Shown: positions 55,627 to 64,000 of the stretch, piece after piece
Position numbering within the stretch: the first letter of the stretch is position 1
Layout of the letters: every line of letters begins with the position of its first letter
Source of the DNA: Rhodobacterales bacterium
GTDB taxonomy: Bacteria > Pseudomonadota > Alphaproteobacteria > Rhizobiales > Stappiaceae
NCBI GenBank assembly: GCA_008107755.1
Contig: VIRH01000087.1
Span: 166,280-230,279 of the forward strand
DNA length: 64,000 nucleotides
Reading direction: 5' to 3'
Notes under the pieces: generated by a model
Told to the model about the DNA's origin: nothing
Seen by the model: the letters and a program-made list of their open reading frames with translations, nothing else
Database searches by the model: none
Program-made: the position numbers and the translations under genes

Positions 55627-57624
55627 CTATACCTTGAGATCGAGGCCGCCGCGCTGCTGTGCCAATGTAAGCCGGATAACCTGCTCATCGACTGGATCGA
55701 GATCAGGTTCCCCCGCAACGGAGTTCGCCGGACTGTCGAAGAACGGATCGGATTGCTCCTGCCCGGAACCGAATTGCTGACCGCCATCCTGACGAAGTGA
55801 GAACTGGAGATTGCTGGAATCCGTGTTGAGACCCGCCTGCTCCAGCGCACGCTCCAGCCCCCTCTGGTCGCGCAGGAACAGATCCAGCGTCTCCGGACGA
55901 TCGACGACAAGATGCGCATGAACGCTGCCGTCGGATGCCACTTTCATCTTCACCTCGACCCGGCCAAGTTCCGGCGGATCAAAGCGCATCTGGAAGCGCG
56001 TGTGCCCATCCTTCAGGTTCCGGGCCATCTCCGCGGCAACCTGGGTAGCTACATGGCCGGACTGGCTCTGGTTGGGCGTCTGCAGGGCATCGGTACGCAT
56101 CGCACCGTGAAGATCACCGCCCCTGACGCTGCCCATCGCCTCGCCGCTGACCGTCCAGTCGGCTGTCGTGGTGGCAGGGTCACGGCTCTCTGCCAGAAGC
56201 TGGGAGGCAAGAACGGCGGATGCGACCGGAGCCGCACCTGCGCCTCGCGGCGCTGGAGCTCCACTATCCGATGCGGACGCCCCCGCGGTCTTTTCGGCCT
56301 GACGCTGAGCCTTTTCGGCGGACAGGATGCCCGGCTTGCGGTCCTGCCCTCCGTCCTCGGCGAGGCTATCCTCGGAGAGCCCGTCTTCGGCCAGCGCAGC
56401 ATCGGACGTTCCGCCGGCGCCATCTGCTGTCCGTTCGCCGCGCATCGCGTCAGCCGCAGCAGCCTGCTGGCGCATCGCCTGCTGCGCTGCGCCCTGCTGC
56501 ACAGAAGCCTGATTTGCCGCCGCCCCTTCAGCCGAACCTCTTGGCGCTGTCCGGTTTCTGTCGATGACGGCTTCATCAGATCCATCCTCAGCATCCGCGC
56601 TCGGCGCATCTGCCAGAGACGTTTCCCGCACGTCGCCCTCCGGCACCGCGCTCGCATTTGTCTGCGGCACGGCGGGAGCGGATGAAGTCTTGTCGGCTGT
56701 TGGTCTGGTCACGGTCGGCTCCCCGGTCAGGGCGGCACCTTGCGTCACCGTGTCGGCGCCGGAACCCGAAGCCGGCTGAGACAGTCCGGCAGTCGTCGTT
56801 GTCGACGCTGCGCCATTCGCCCCTTCGCCCGCTCCGGTCACGACGCTCGCGTTGCCAGCCTTGCCGGCATTGCCGGCGGCGCCGAGTTGCGCCCTCAGTT
56901 CCTGGGGCAGCTCGCTGCGCCAGCGCCGCTGCCCTGCATCGGCAGGCGCGCTTCCGCTTTGTGCAGCCACAGTATCAACGACCTTTGCCTGCGCCGCGAG
57001 ACCAGCCCGCGGCGTCGCCTCCGCCTGGGCTGGACCCCTTCCCTCGCCGAGTTTCGCCAGAACCTCGGCCGCGCGGTCCGCCCCCGGCGTCTGCGCGGCA
57101 ACGGTCTGCCCTGGCGCAGCCTCGGACATTCCCTTCTGCCCCACGGCATCGCCGGGCATGATTTTCGGGGCCGCCACGTCTGCGGTTTTCCCCGGCTCGG
57201 ACTGAGGCAGACCGGATGGTGGCACTGCGGCGCCCGGACTATCCGGCGCTCCCGCCCCCGAAACCGGCTGACCTGCGGGCAAGCCTGCCGCTGCCGCAGC
57301 CGAAGCCGAAGCCGTCGTGCCGGTCAAGACAGGCGTCTCGCCGGCGAGAATGTCACCGGCAGCATCAGCGCCGGCAAAGGCCGTCGCGACAGGCTGGGGA
57401 ACCACGACCTGGCCTTCAGCAGCAGGCATCATCCCGTCCGGCAGCTCTTCGCCCGCCTTGCGCAGCTCGTCGGCGGGTACGGCAGTCTCCTTGCCGCCCT
57501 GCATGAGATCGCCGAGTTCCTTGGCAAATCCACCGGAAGCGCCAGCACCGGCGACAGCCGGCGACACCGCTCCGGCGGCAGCACCCGTTCCGGCGGCCAG
57601 AGCCCCGGCAGAAACATCCGTCAT
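55627..57624 (-). CDS. fliK: Flagellar hook-length control protein FliK
   Basis: 665 residues from ATG 57624 (the frame opens at 57678). Ala/Gly/Pro-rich, low-complexity N-terminal two-thirds, then the FliK C-terminal switch domain MRFDPPELGRVEVKMKVASDGSVHAHLVVDRPETLDLFLRDQRGLERALEQAGL. Measures hook length and switches export specificity. Long but within the wide range of the family. First gene of fliK-flgD. Confidence 0.88.
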   Translation of the reverse strand: MTDVSAGALAAGTGAAAGAVSPAVAGAGASGGFAKELGDLMQGGKETAVPADELRKAGEELPDGMMPAAEGQVVVPQPVATAFAGADAAGDILAGETPVLTGTTASASAAAAAGLPAGQPVSGAGAPDSPGAAVPPSGLPQSEPGKTADVAAPKIMPGDAVGQKGMSEAAPGQTVAAQTPGADRAAEVLAKLGEGRGPAQAEATPRAGLAAQAKVVDTVAAQSGSAPADAGQRRWRSELPQELRAQLGAAGNAGKAGNASVVTGAGEGANGAASTTTTAGLSQPASGSGADTVTQGAALTGEPTVTRPTADKTSSAPAVPQTNASAVPEGDVRETSLADAPSADAEDGSDEAVIDRNRTAPRGSAEGAAANQASVQQGAAQQAMRQQAAAADAMRGERTADGAGGTSDAALAEDGLSEDSLAEDGGQDRKPGILSAEKAQRQAEKTAGASASDSGAPAPRGAGAAPVASAVLASQLLAESRDPATTTADWTVSGEAMGSVRGGDLHGAMRTDALQTPNQSQSGHVATQVAAEMARNLKDGHTRFQMRFDPPELGRVEVKMKVASDGSVHAHLVVDRPETLDLFLRDQRGLERALEQAGLNTDSSNLQFSLRQDGGQQFGSGQEQSDPFFDSPANSVAGEPDLDPVDEQVIRLTLAQQRGGLDLKV

Positions 57625-57985
57625 AAATCCAATCGGCAGCACGTTCAGCTCCGCGTTTCGTCCCCGGAGATCGGGCACATCAGATCACCGAACATGGAAG
57701 CAAGCATTGGGCCAGTTCGAAATTTCGATTCAAGCTATTGAATTAACTGGTAAATTTTCCCAAACCGCCTTGTGCGCACGCCCTTCCCGGGCGGCAAGCT
57801 TTGCCGGTCAGGCAAAGCATGCCTGCCCTTCACCTTCGGCAATTGGCATCGGCGGCACCTATCTGTATAGTGCCGCCAACTTTGAAAGGCCGTACCGGCG
57901 CACCCTGTGACGGCGGCAACGAAGACCGTCCTGCATGACAGGCCGCGCCTTCCCGGTTCGAAGACGATCTCTGGAAGTACACTTG
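57625..57985. other. Divergent intergenic region fliK/mnmA
   Basis: About 360 bases holding the fliK promoter (minus) and the mnmA promoter (plus). No exact CtrA or sigma-54 (TGGCAC-N5-TTGC) box was found by eye. An AT-rich segment lies at 57720-57760. Confidence 0.5.
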
Positions 57986-59164
57986 ATGAAGAACAGTCTG
58001 GATCTGCCCGGTCGCCCGGAAGAGACACGCGTCGTCGTAGCCATGTCCGGCGGCGTCGACAGCTCCGTGGTTGCGGCCCTGATGAAAGCGAAAGGCTACG
58101 ACGTTGTCGGCGTCACCCTGCAGCTTTACGACCACGGCTCCGCGGTTTCCAAGGCAAAGTCCTGTTGCGCGGGTGTCGACATTCATGACGCCCGGCGCGC
58201 GGCGGAAAAGATCGGCATACCCCATTACGTGCTCGACTATGAAAGCCGCTTCAAGGAACAGGTCATGGACCGGTTCGCCGACAGCTACATTGCCGGCGAA
58301 ACGCCGATCCCCTGCGTCTCCTGCAACCAGACAGTCAAGTTCACCGATCTTCTGAAGACCGCTAAAGACCTTGGCGCCGACGCACTTGCCACCGGCCATT
58401 ACGTGCGCTCCGCGCAGGCGGGCAATAAGCGCGCGCTCTACAGGCCGACCGACCTCGACCGCGACCAGAGCTACTTCCTGTTTGCAACGACGCAGGAACA
58501 GCTCGACTTCATCCGGTTTCCGCTCGGCGGCATGCCGAAGGCAAAAGTGCGTGAGTTGGCGGCCGAATTCGGCCTTGCGGTCGCCAACAAGCCCGACAGC
58601 CAGGACATCTGCTTCGTGCCCAACGGCGACTATGCCGAAGTGATCCGCAAGCTGCGGCCCAACGCAGCCGAGCCAGGCGAGATCGTCCATATGGACGGGC
58701 GCGTTCTGGGCCGGCACGACGGCATCATCCATTACACCATCGGCCAGCGTCGCGGCCTCGGCGTTGCGACCGGGGATCCGCTTTACGTGGTCCGGCTGGA
58801 CGCAGACGAGCGGCGCGTCATCGTCGGCCCGCGCGAAGCCCTGGCAACGAAGACCATCCTGCTGCGCGAGATGAACTGGATCGGCGATCAGCCCCTGGAC
58901 GAAGGCGACGAGATCGACCTTTTCGCCAAGGTCCGGTCCACCCGCCCGCCGGCACCGGCCACGCTGAAGATCCTGAATGGCAAGGCTTTCGTCGACCTCG
59001 CCAACGGCGAAACCGGCGTCGCTCCCGGTCAGGCCTGCGTCTTTTTCGACAGTGACGACGAGACAGCGCGCGTTCTGGGCGGAGGCTGGATCCACAAGAC
59101 CGAGCGCACGGGAACCTGGGCAGTCGACACCCAGCCGCAAAAACTCGGCATGTCCGCCGCCTGA
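57986..59164 (+). CDS. mnmA: tRNA-specific 2-thiouridylase MnmA
   Basis: 392 residues from ATG 57986. MnmA thiolates U34 of Lys, Glu and Gln tRNAs. Motifs: [19 protein letters not shown] (PP-loop), [10 protein letters not shown] with the first catalytic Cys, GHYVRS, and [13 protein letters not shown] with the second. The C-terminal beta-barrel region is complete. A longer frame opens at 57935. Monocistronic; a tRNA gene lies 320 bases downstream. Confidence 0.96.
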   Translation: MKNSLDLPGRPEETRVVVAMSGGVDSSVVAALMKAKGYDVVGVTLQLYDHGSAVSKAKSCCAGVDIHDARRAAEKIGIPHYVLDYESRFKEQVMDRFADSYIAGETPIPCVSCNQTVKFTDLLKTAKDLGADALATGHYVRSAQAGNKRALYRPTDLDRDQSYFLFATTQEQLDFIRFPLGGMPKAKVRELAAEFGLAVANKPDSQDICFVPNGDYAEVIRKLRPNAAEPGEIVHMDGRVLGRHDGIIHYTIGQRRGLGVATGDPLYVVRLDADERRVIVGPREALATKTILLREMNWIGDQPLDEGDEIDLFAKVRSTRPPAPATLKILNGKAFVDLANGETGVAPGQACVFFDSDDETARVLGGGWIHKTERTGTWAVDTQPQKLGMSAA

Positions 59165-59486
59165 CCGGCCTGCCGGTCGGCTCCTCTCATTGAGTGCTTA
59201 TGTTACGCAGCAGAATCGTCCGGCATGCGCCGGACGACGGCTTGCCGAGCAGACTTGCCGGGCAAATGGAGCCAGGGCCTGCCTACTCCGGCCATCTGCG
59301 CATCACGGCGAAGCGCACGGCCCTCCGCCGGCCTCTCGGCAACACCCGTCAGGCCACCGGTTCGCCTGAAATTTCAAGGCTTCCCTGAACAAAGTCCACA
59401 AGCCCAATTCTGCGCTTGACGCCCGTGCGAACCGTTACTATAAGCACCCCCACATCGCGCGGGCCACACGGCCCACGACCGCGAAT
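59165..59486. other. Intergenic region with the tRNA promoter
   Basis: About 320 bases. The last 75 hold a strong promoter (see separate entry). No gene or hairpin recognised in 59165-59400. Confidence 0.5.
59416..59444 (+). promoter_or_regulatory. Sigma-70 promoter of the tRNA-Met gene
   Basis: TTGACG, 17-base spacer, TATAAG: near-consensus boxes, ending 43 bases before the mature tRNA 5' end. Confidence 0.8.
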
Positions 59487-59563
59487 GGCGGAGTAGCTCA
59501 GGTGGTTAGAGCAGCGGAATCATAATCCGCGTGTCGGGGGTTCAAGTCCCTCCTCCGCTACCA
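59487..59563 (+). tRNA. tRNA-Met (CAT), elongator
   Basis: 77 bases, encoded CCA. Acceptor GGCGGAG / CTCCGCT (one G-T pair), D arm GCTC-AGGTGGTTA-GAGC, anticodon stem GCGGA / TCCGC around loop ATCATAA with anticodon CAT, T arm GGGGG-TTCAAGT-CCCTC. The paired first base and T-arm rule out an initiator-like form by G1-T72 only weakly; elongator is favoured because the three G-C pairs of initiator anticodon stems are absent. Its 3' end is a typical integration site and accessory DNA follows. Confidence 0.92.
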
Positions 59564-60191
59564 ACAATTCATTGAATTTACTAAATTTTTCAAATCACGT
59601 GATCCAAGCTGGTTTTTGGATCACGTGTAGCGCGCATGTAGCGCGCAACTTGTAGCGAGCAAGATCGTTTGGCGCATCGCGCAAGATCACTTGGCCTCCG
59701 TTTTTTTCGCGATTTCACTCTATTTGACGTTAGCGTTCGACATTTTGTTGCGGACTATGGGCGAGAATTTTTTGCTCTCGATTATGGACTTAATTTGGTT
59801 CCAGAATTCAACCAATCTAACTGAATGGGGAGGGTGTCGCTGCCCCCTCCAAGACACCCAATCTGCTCCAATCAGTCGTTGAAGGCTGCCGCCCGATTTG
59901 TTTCATTTGGAACTTCGTTAATCAGGTGGCGAAAGTCTGCGAAACATGCGGATCAACATCGCCGCCCTCGGTGATTCCGAAGCAATGACAAAAGTCTTGC
60001 CCCCTGATTGGCGCTAATTGCTGTCGGTGACGTCGAACGGCCCAATCGAGTGAAACAAAAAAGTTGCCGAGACTCCGCCAGATGCTGCTATCCGATTCGT
60101 CACGCACCTCTTGGCTCTGGCTGATAATAGGGGCGCCATACGGCGCCATATCGCACCAGCACCCGCTCATGGCGGAATTGACTTGCGGAAG
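59564..60191. other. Accessory spacer after the tRNA, no clear gene
   Basis: About 630 bases, less GC-rich than the core regions. Contains the inverted repeat and the short direct repeats listed separately. Small open frames (plus 59691-59882, minus 59922-60170) have no recognised features and may be gene remnants. Confidence 0.5.
59596..59627. repeat. 12-bp perfect inverted repeat next to the tRNA
   Basis: CACGTGATCCAA / TTGGATCACGTG with an eight-base loop, 33 bases after the tRNA end. Could be a terminator for either strand or a recombination-related structure. It is followed by GTAGCGCGCA twice (59628-59646) and a variant GTAGCGAGCA (59652-59661). Confidence 0.75.
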
Positions 60192-60956
60192 CTAGTGAAT
60201 GCAACCAATCCAAACCGTTCCAAGCCGCTCTTTAGCTGCTGCTTTGATGGCGTCGGAACAAGCGTCAGACACGACAAGCCCGAACGCGCTCATCAGCGGC
60301 TCCGGCACACCGTAATCATCAGTTTCCCCGACAAACTCCTTGCCAGATAAAGCGTGACGGATGCTCGCCCAAAGTGTCCATGCCAATTCTATCTCGCCTT
60401 CTGCTCCCTCGTAAACGGTGCTCGCGGGGACGGTCTTCGAGATGATGCCAAGTTCTTCAAGAAGCATCGTGGAAACCAAATGCGCAGCACAATCTGCAAG
60501 TTGAATTCCTGCGACGGACTTTGAATCGCATCCAAAAGTGACAGTGGCGCTACAAGGCATTTCAGAAGCTGTTGGCTTCATTCCCTCGTCCATATAAACC
60601 GCCACGACGGGAGTTTCCGGTGGAAGATCGACGCTAGATAGCAGCGTGGCAACATGCGTAGCTAGTATCGGTCGCTCTACGACAGGGCAAACGGCCAAAG
60701 CGATCTTGCAGTGACGTAGGATGAACTTGAGGCGCTGGCGCAACTCCTGAGCTGCCGGATTGCCACTCATCCGCATGCTGCTTTTGAACTCGTCGCGTAC
60801 GGGATCGAAACCGCAAGCAAGGAGACCTTGACGGACTTGGTCCTCAACGTCAGCTCCACCATACACGGCAGCCACAACAATGAAGTCTCCACGTTCATGG
60901 ATGCTCTCGTCCACGAAGACGTTCAAGCTGGAAAGGATTTGACTTTCAGGGCTCAA
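60192..60956 (-). CDS. DUF3800-like protein, coupled to the AbiEii-type gene
   Basis: 254 residues from a TTG at 60956 that overlaps the upstream stop (TTGA); no better start is seen. DUF3800 features: NVFVDESIHERGDFIVVAAVY near the N-terminus (acidic DES) and SVAGIQLADCAAHLVS near the C-terminus (QLAD), with acidic residues spaced as in that family. The biochemical role of DUF3800 is not established to my knowledge. Four-base overlap with the nucleotidyltransferase gene suggests a two-gene unit. Confidence 0.7.
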   Translation of the reverse strand: MSPESQILSSLNVFVDESIHERGDFIVVAAVYGGADVEDQVRQGLLACGFDPVRDEFKSSMRMSGNPAAQELRQRLKFILRHCKIALAVCPVVERPILATHVATLLSSVDLPPETPVVAVYMDEGMKPTASEMPCSATVTFGCDSKSVAGIQLADCAAHLVSTMLLEELGIISKTVPASTVYEGAEGEIELAWTLWASIRHALSGKEFVGETDDYGVPEPLMSAFGLVVSDACSDAIKAAAKERLGTVWIGCIH

Positions 60957-62347
60957 AATACACGGTATCCGGTTCGAGCACCGCAGCGATAGCCATCTGG
61001 AGACTTGTGTTGATTTAGTGCAAGAGACTGGGTCTTTCGCGTGAAAATTTTCTGACAATAAGGGCATTGAACTCTGTAGGAAGGTTCAGAACCTGCGAAG
61101 CTGCTAAACGAATTCGCTCTCCTGGTTGATTTTCGCTCCAGCTTTTTAGGGTGGCGAGCACTCTTACTGAAGGGCTTGCCGAAATGCGCTTTACGTGCCT
61201 CCTCCCCTGCTTTCGAGAGTTCAATTTCAAATCGAGGCTCGAAGGTCTCGTCGAGAACGGACAGTGCTTCAACATCGGTATTAACAAAGGTCTTGATACT
61301 CGGGCCGCGCGTCCTGTCCCAGGCATAGAAGTATTCTCGCGCGGGCTTGCCTTGCGCTTTCTTGTAGGAAAGGGAATACGGCTCGATCACCCGCTCAATG
61401 CCATGATAGCGGATCTTCATCAGTTTCCTGGCTGCACCGGCATCCATGATAAGATTACGGTGTTGGGGTCCATAGTAAAGCTGCTCTCCCCAACCTTCGC
61501 TGCCGACCCCACCGAATAGCTGCTCAATGGCATCCTTAAATCCTTCGGTCGCGCGGCCAAAATCGAAGCGCGTCGCTTTCGGACATTTTATGTATCTATC
61601 CCAAACGCCGCCGAAAAATGTCATGGGAATGCCAAGCAAGATACTCTTGGCCGCAGCTGGGCTGGCACTGAAAATGGTCTTATTCAAGAATGTACGAAGA
61701 ACCAATCCACGATCCAAATCCACCGATCGATCGATAAACGTCGCAAAGACCAGATCAAACAAGTCGTGGGAATGGCGGCGCTGGATGAGGCATTTCAGTT
61801 TGCTTGCAATCACTTCTTCCAAAGCCATACAGGTAATTTCAGCCGAACAAGCGTCTGCATCCGAGTAAGGATGAATAAGCTTGCGGCTAATGGATGGCAG
61901 ATGAAGTCGATCGAAATCGGTCACATCAACTTTTACACTGATGGTCAGGTTGTCTTGAATGCCGAAAAAGTCGGTGAAATACACCCGACCCTTGAAAGAG
62001 TGGCGCGTGCTGTCCACCATCGGACCAGGCTCGAACGTGTTCCGGTCAATCTGGAATTCCACGCCGCATGCGGCCTGTGCGCTTAGACAAGCGTGGTTGA
62101 TTTCAATTGCTGTGAGCTCGGCGTCGACTGCGTCATTAACAGAGAAATCCAAATCGGCTGAAAATCGCGTATTGGGATAATACGCTTTTCGCAAGCAATT
62201 GCCGCCCTTGAATACCAAGCGAGTACGCAGATAGTCATTTTCAAAAATTGATTTTAACAACCACCCAAAGACGTAATCGCGTTCGACATTCGGATGATGA
62301 ATGTCAAACTCAATAGCTTTGGCCTTTATTTCATTTTGGTCGATCAT
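60953..62347 (-). CDS. AbiEii-type nucleotidyltransferase with WYL-like and zinc-finger-like C-terminal parts
   Basis: 464 residues. The head is an AbiEii/AbiGii-type nucleotidyltransferase: FKGGNCLRKAYYPNTRFSADLDFSV gives GG (48-49) and DxD (65-67), VKVDV the third Asp (141), and ALEEVIASKLKCLIQRRHSHDLFDLV the usual helix. Residues ~308-375 (MKIRYHGIERVIEPYSLSY, then REYFYAWDRTRG and FVNTDVEAL) resemble a WYL ligand-sensing domain. The tail has Cys428-x2-Cys431, His447 and Cys455, a zinc-finger-like set. AbiE toxins modify nucleic-acid or tRNA targets; no AbiEi antitoxin gene lies upstream. The middle and tail assignments are by eye. Confidence 0.75.
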   Translation of the reverse strand: MIDQNEIKAKAIEFDIHHPNVERDYVFGWLLKSIFENDYLRTRLVFKGGNCLRKAYYPNTRFSADLDFSVNDAVDAELTAIEINHACLSAQAACGVEFQIDRNTFEPGPMVDSTRHSFKGRVYFTDFFGIQDNLTISVKVDVTDFDRLHLPSISRKLIHPYSDADACSAEITCMALEEVIASKLKCLIQRRHSHDLFDLVFATFIDRSVDLDRGLVLRTFLNKTIFSASPAAAKSILLGIPMTFFGGVWDRYIKCPKATRFDFGRATEGFKDAIEQLFGGVGSEGWGEQLYYGPQHRNLIMDAGAARKLMKIRYHGIERVIEPYSLSYKKAQGKPAREYFYAWDRTRGPSIKTFVNTDVEALSVLDETFEPRFEIELSKAGEEARKAHFGKPFSKSARHPKKLERKSTRRANSFSSFAGSEPSYRVQCPYCQKIFTRKTQSLALNQHKSPDGYRCGARTGYRVF

Positions 62348-62707
62348 TGAACGATCATACCTATCCTAGCGTAATTATGTCGAGGTGGACGCGTGCAACT
62401 TCCACTCGTGGGGATTAGGCGTATCACATCGTTTTGCCGCAGCCCTCGATCGCCACACAACCGGTGCGCATTCACTCCGTTTGAGAGTGCTAAACGCTCG
62501 ACCCGAGAGCAGACATCAAGATTCAGGCCGCTCTGGCTTCTAATCGAACGACGGAACTGGATACTCAGCAACCATTGCGGAGCTGCGTTTTCTCCACAAC
62601 AGTCTTTGCGAGTATGACTTTGCAAGCCATACTGGGCCACCACGCAAGTATTTGGAGCACGACGCGCGCATGAACTTTGCGATTGGAAATCTACTGCGGC
62701 GGCCGCC
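62348..62707. other. Divergent intergenic region in the accessory segment
   Basis: About 360 bases between the AbiEii-type gene (minus) and a membrane-anchored protein (plus). No antitoxin-like ORF; plus 62393-62617 and minus 62344-62802 are open but lack features. Confidence 0.5.
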
Positions 62708-63763
62708 ATGACAACTGCATCTGGATTATGGATGTCACCACAGGTCGTCTCGGCCTTACTTGTGCTTGCTGGCGTGATTGTTGGCTTGATCGCTAGAGAC
62801 ATTTTAATGGCAGTCTATCTGTCTCGACAAAAGCGCGCTCAGGAGCTTGCCGACAGGAAAAAAACCGAGGACAAGCAGCGCCAGGACCTGGTGCGACTTT
62901 ATTCGGATCCTCTTATTAACGCGGTGACGAGCTTAAAGCATCGGCTCAAGGAGATCGTCGAGCAGAAGCAAGCCCGCTACCTGCTTGCAGATGCGCCCCA
63001 TACTCCGTTCCTCGACTATAAACGGATCAGCACTCTGTATCGGATTGCGGCCGTCCTAGGCTGGATCCGGGCCATCCGGAGAGAGCGCAGCTATCTCGAT
63101 CCACAACAGGCATCCGCCTCTGTTGAAATGCAGGCTATCGAGGCGTTCGAAAAGGCATTAGCTGATGGCACTCATGTCGAATTGCAGCGGCTTGACGAGC
63201 TTTCCAATCTGTGGCGCGTCTCTGCGATTGCCACTGAGAAGAAAGGTCATATTGCCAGCCTGATTGATGGCGAGCGTTCGGACTTTCTAGCCATTAAGAA
63301 AGCGCTAAGTGCAAGTGATCTGTGCGACGAAGATCAACTTGAACTGGCGGAGCGATGCGCCGCGATCATACGAAGGGAGATCGGAGTCGACATTCCGGCC
63401 GATCTCGTTGCAGCGACAGCCAAGCAGAGCACTGTGACCTTCGGCATAAAGGAAGCTTACATCTACCGCGACTGGCAGGTCGCGATAGGCGATATGATGA
63501 TCGAGGAAGGCAAGGGAAGCTCCCGCCATTTTTCGGTACTCGGGTTTGGTGTTTTCGAAGATATGGTTCTTGATGCCCGCAAGAACCCAGAGTCGCACGT
63601 GGCGCGCTGGTTTGGGCGTCTAGAAAGTCTCATCCACGATCTGGACATGACGCAGATTGGCATGTTCGACGCAAGGCGCGAGCAGTTGCGCAAGATTTAC
63701 GACTGCGTGATCAAGCTCGAGGCCGGGCTTGATGAGCGTATCCGCGACACGACAGTGGAGTAG
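62708..63763 (+). CDS. Membrane-anchored unknown protein
   Basis: 351 residues. One N-terminal helix (VVSALLVLAGVIVGLIARDILMAVYL), then a basic/charged linker (SRQKRAQELADRKKTEDKQRQ) and a long soluble domain with no recognised family. It would face the cytoplasm. Nine bases before the next ORF, so co-transcribed with it. Context suggests an accessory role. Confidence 0.6.
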   Translation: MTTASGLWMSPQVVSALLVLAGVIVGLIARDILMAVYLSRQKRAQELADRKKTEDKQRQDLVRLYSDPLINAVTSLKHRLKEIVEQKQARYLLADAPHTPFLDYKRISTLYRIAAVLGWIRAIRRERSYLDPQQASASVEMQAIEAFEKALADGTHVELQRLDELSNLWRVSAIATEKKGHIASLIDGERSDFLAIKKALSASDLCDEDQLELAERCAAIIRREIGVDIPADLVAATAKQSTVTFGIKEAYIYRDWQVAIGDMMIEEGKGSSRHFSVLGFGVFEDMVLDARKNPESHVARWFGRLESLIHDLDMTQIGMFDARREQLRKIYDCVIKLEAGLDERIRDTTVE

Positions 63764-63771
63764 GACAGAGC

Positions 63772-63875
63772 ATGGAACGCGTTATGACACCAATCGCAAG
63801 CGCCCCAGACACTTTCTCGGATCCAGATTTGCAGCGTTTTGAAGAGCTGGTTATCAAAGGTGGCGAGGTAGGTAG
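63772..63875 (+). pseudogene. 5' part of an unknown gene cut by an IS3-family element
   Basis: ATG at 63772, then about 34 codons (MERVMTPIASAPDTFSDPDL...) before the IS end at 63876. The open frame continues into the IS to a TAG at 63949-63951, giving an unnatural fusion. Only the start is visible, so no family can be assigned. Confidence 0.65.
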
Positions 63876-64000
63876 TGAACCGCGCCGAGTTTGCCGGAGG
63901 CTGTTTGGTTTAAGTTATGCGGCCACGGCTGGTTGTTCCAGCGAGGCGTAGTATTGTTCTTCCGCTTCAGCCGGAGGGATGTTTCCTATTGGCTCCAGCA
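63876..64000. mobile_element. IS3-family insertion sequence, one end
   Basis: Starts with TGAACCGCGCCGAGTTTGCC, resembling IS3-family (IS51-like) terminal repeats, and contains the C-terminal end of a transposase on the minus strand. The other end and target duplication lie outside the window. Confidence 0.8.
63915..64000 (-). CDS. IS3-family transposase OrfB, C-terminal end
   Basis: Partial, running off the right edge. The visible 27 residues end EPIGNIPPAEAEEQYYASLE followed by QPAVAA and a stop, the classic C-terminus of IS3-family OrfB (integrase-core) transposases. Lies inside the element listed above. Confidence 0.85.
   Translation of the reverse strand, partial: LEPIGNIPPAEAEEQYYASLEQPAVAA

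Noticed and set aside
62344..62802. Minus-strand 152-residue ORF as a missing antitoxin
   Set aside because: Overlaps the start of the plus-strand membrane protein, has no helix-turn-helix or AbiEi features.
63292..63306. TTAA-N7-CTAA inside the membrane-anchored gene
   Set aside because: Within coding sequence, 7/8 match only; expected by chance in the more AT-rich segment.

Overview
The window is a stretch of GC-rich alphaproteobacterial chromosome. The gene set fits Hyphomicrobiales, and a marine Stappiaceae-like relative (Roseibium/Labrenzia type) is my best guess from memory of the families, not from a search. Pointers are separate petA-petB-petC genes, BluB, SciP, a Caulobacter-type fliF-fliG-fliH-fliN-flbD-flhA order and CtrA-type sites. 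About 57 protein genes, one tRNA and one insertion-sequence end can be supported.

Layout. 1-6.5 kb: 3' part of an SLC13-type permease with RCK_C domains, an outer-membrane protein, an NAD-dependent epimerase, two overlapping MaoC-like hydratase genes, an O-methyltransferase and an arginase-family hydrolase. 6.5-12.6 kb, all minus strand: acetyltransferase, bluB, apt, mtnP, a GlcG/HbpS protein and the cytochrome bc1 genes, closed by a strong terminator. 12.9-26 kb: two paralogous ABC exporters bracketing an AraC regulator with an autotransporter, a PAS-GGDEF-EAL protein, a chemoreceptor and a DUF2177 protein. 26-31.6 kb: trmL, hemF, an HD-GYP protein, the CCA-adding enzyme, DUF6111, a CoA-type Nudix enzyme and DUF1285. 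31.9-38.8 kb: a four-gene MoxR/DUF58/BatA-DUF4159/membrane-protein operon. 38.9-45.4 kb: housekeeping genes (two GNATs, glutathionyl-hydroquinone reductase-like protein, Nudix, metallophosphoesterase, mtnA) and a 39-codon candidate small gene.

45.5-57.7 kb is the flagellar region: flhA, flbD, fliN, fliH, fliG and fliF in one overlapping minus-strand operon, then sciP, then fliK-flgD. In and around it are exact TTAA-N7-TTAA sites (the CtrA half-site arrangement): one before fliF, one before each of two tandem 91-residue paralogues of unknown function, and one before the distant HD-GYP gene. A 7/8 match precedes sciP. This links flagellar assembly, a c-di-GMP hydrolase candidate, two unknown small proteins and the CtrA antagonist SciP into one probable regulon.

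57.9 kb to the end: mnmA and a tRNA-Met(CAT) gene with a textbook promoter, followed at once by an accessory segment. It holds an AbiEii-type nucleotidyltransferase carrying a WYL-like region and a C-terminal Cys/His zinc-finger-like tail, a translationally coupled DUF3800 gene, a membrane-anchored unknown protein and a gene cut by an IS3-family element. This tRNA-adjacent segment is the best place in the window for an undescribed, possibly defensive, system.
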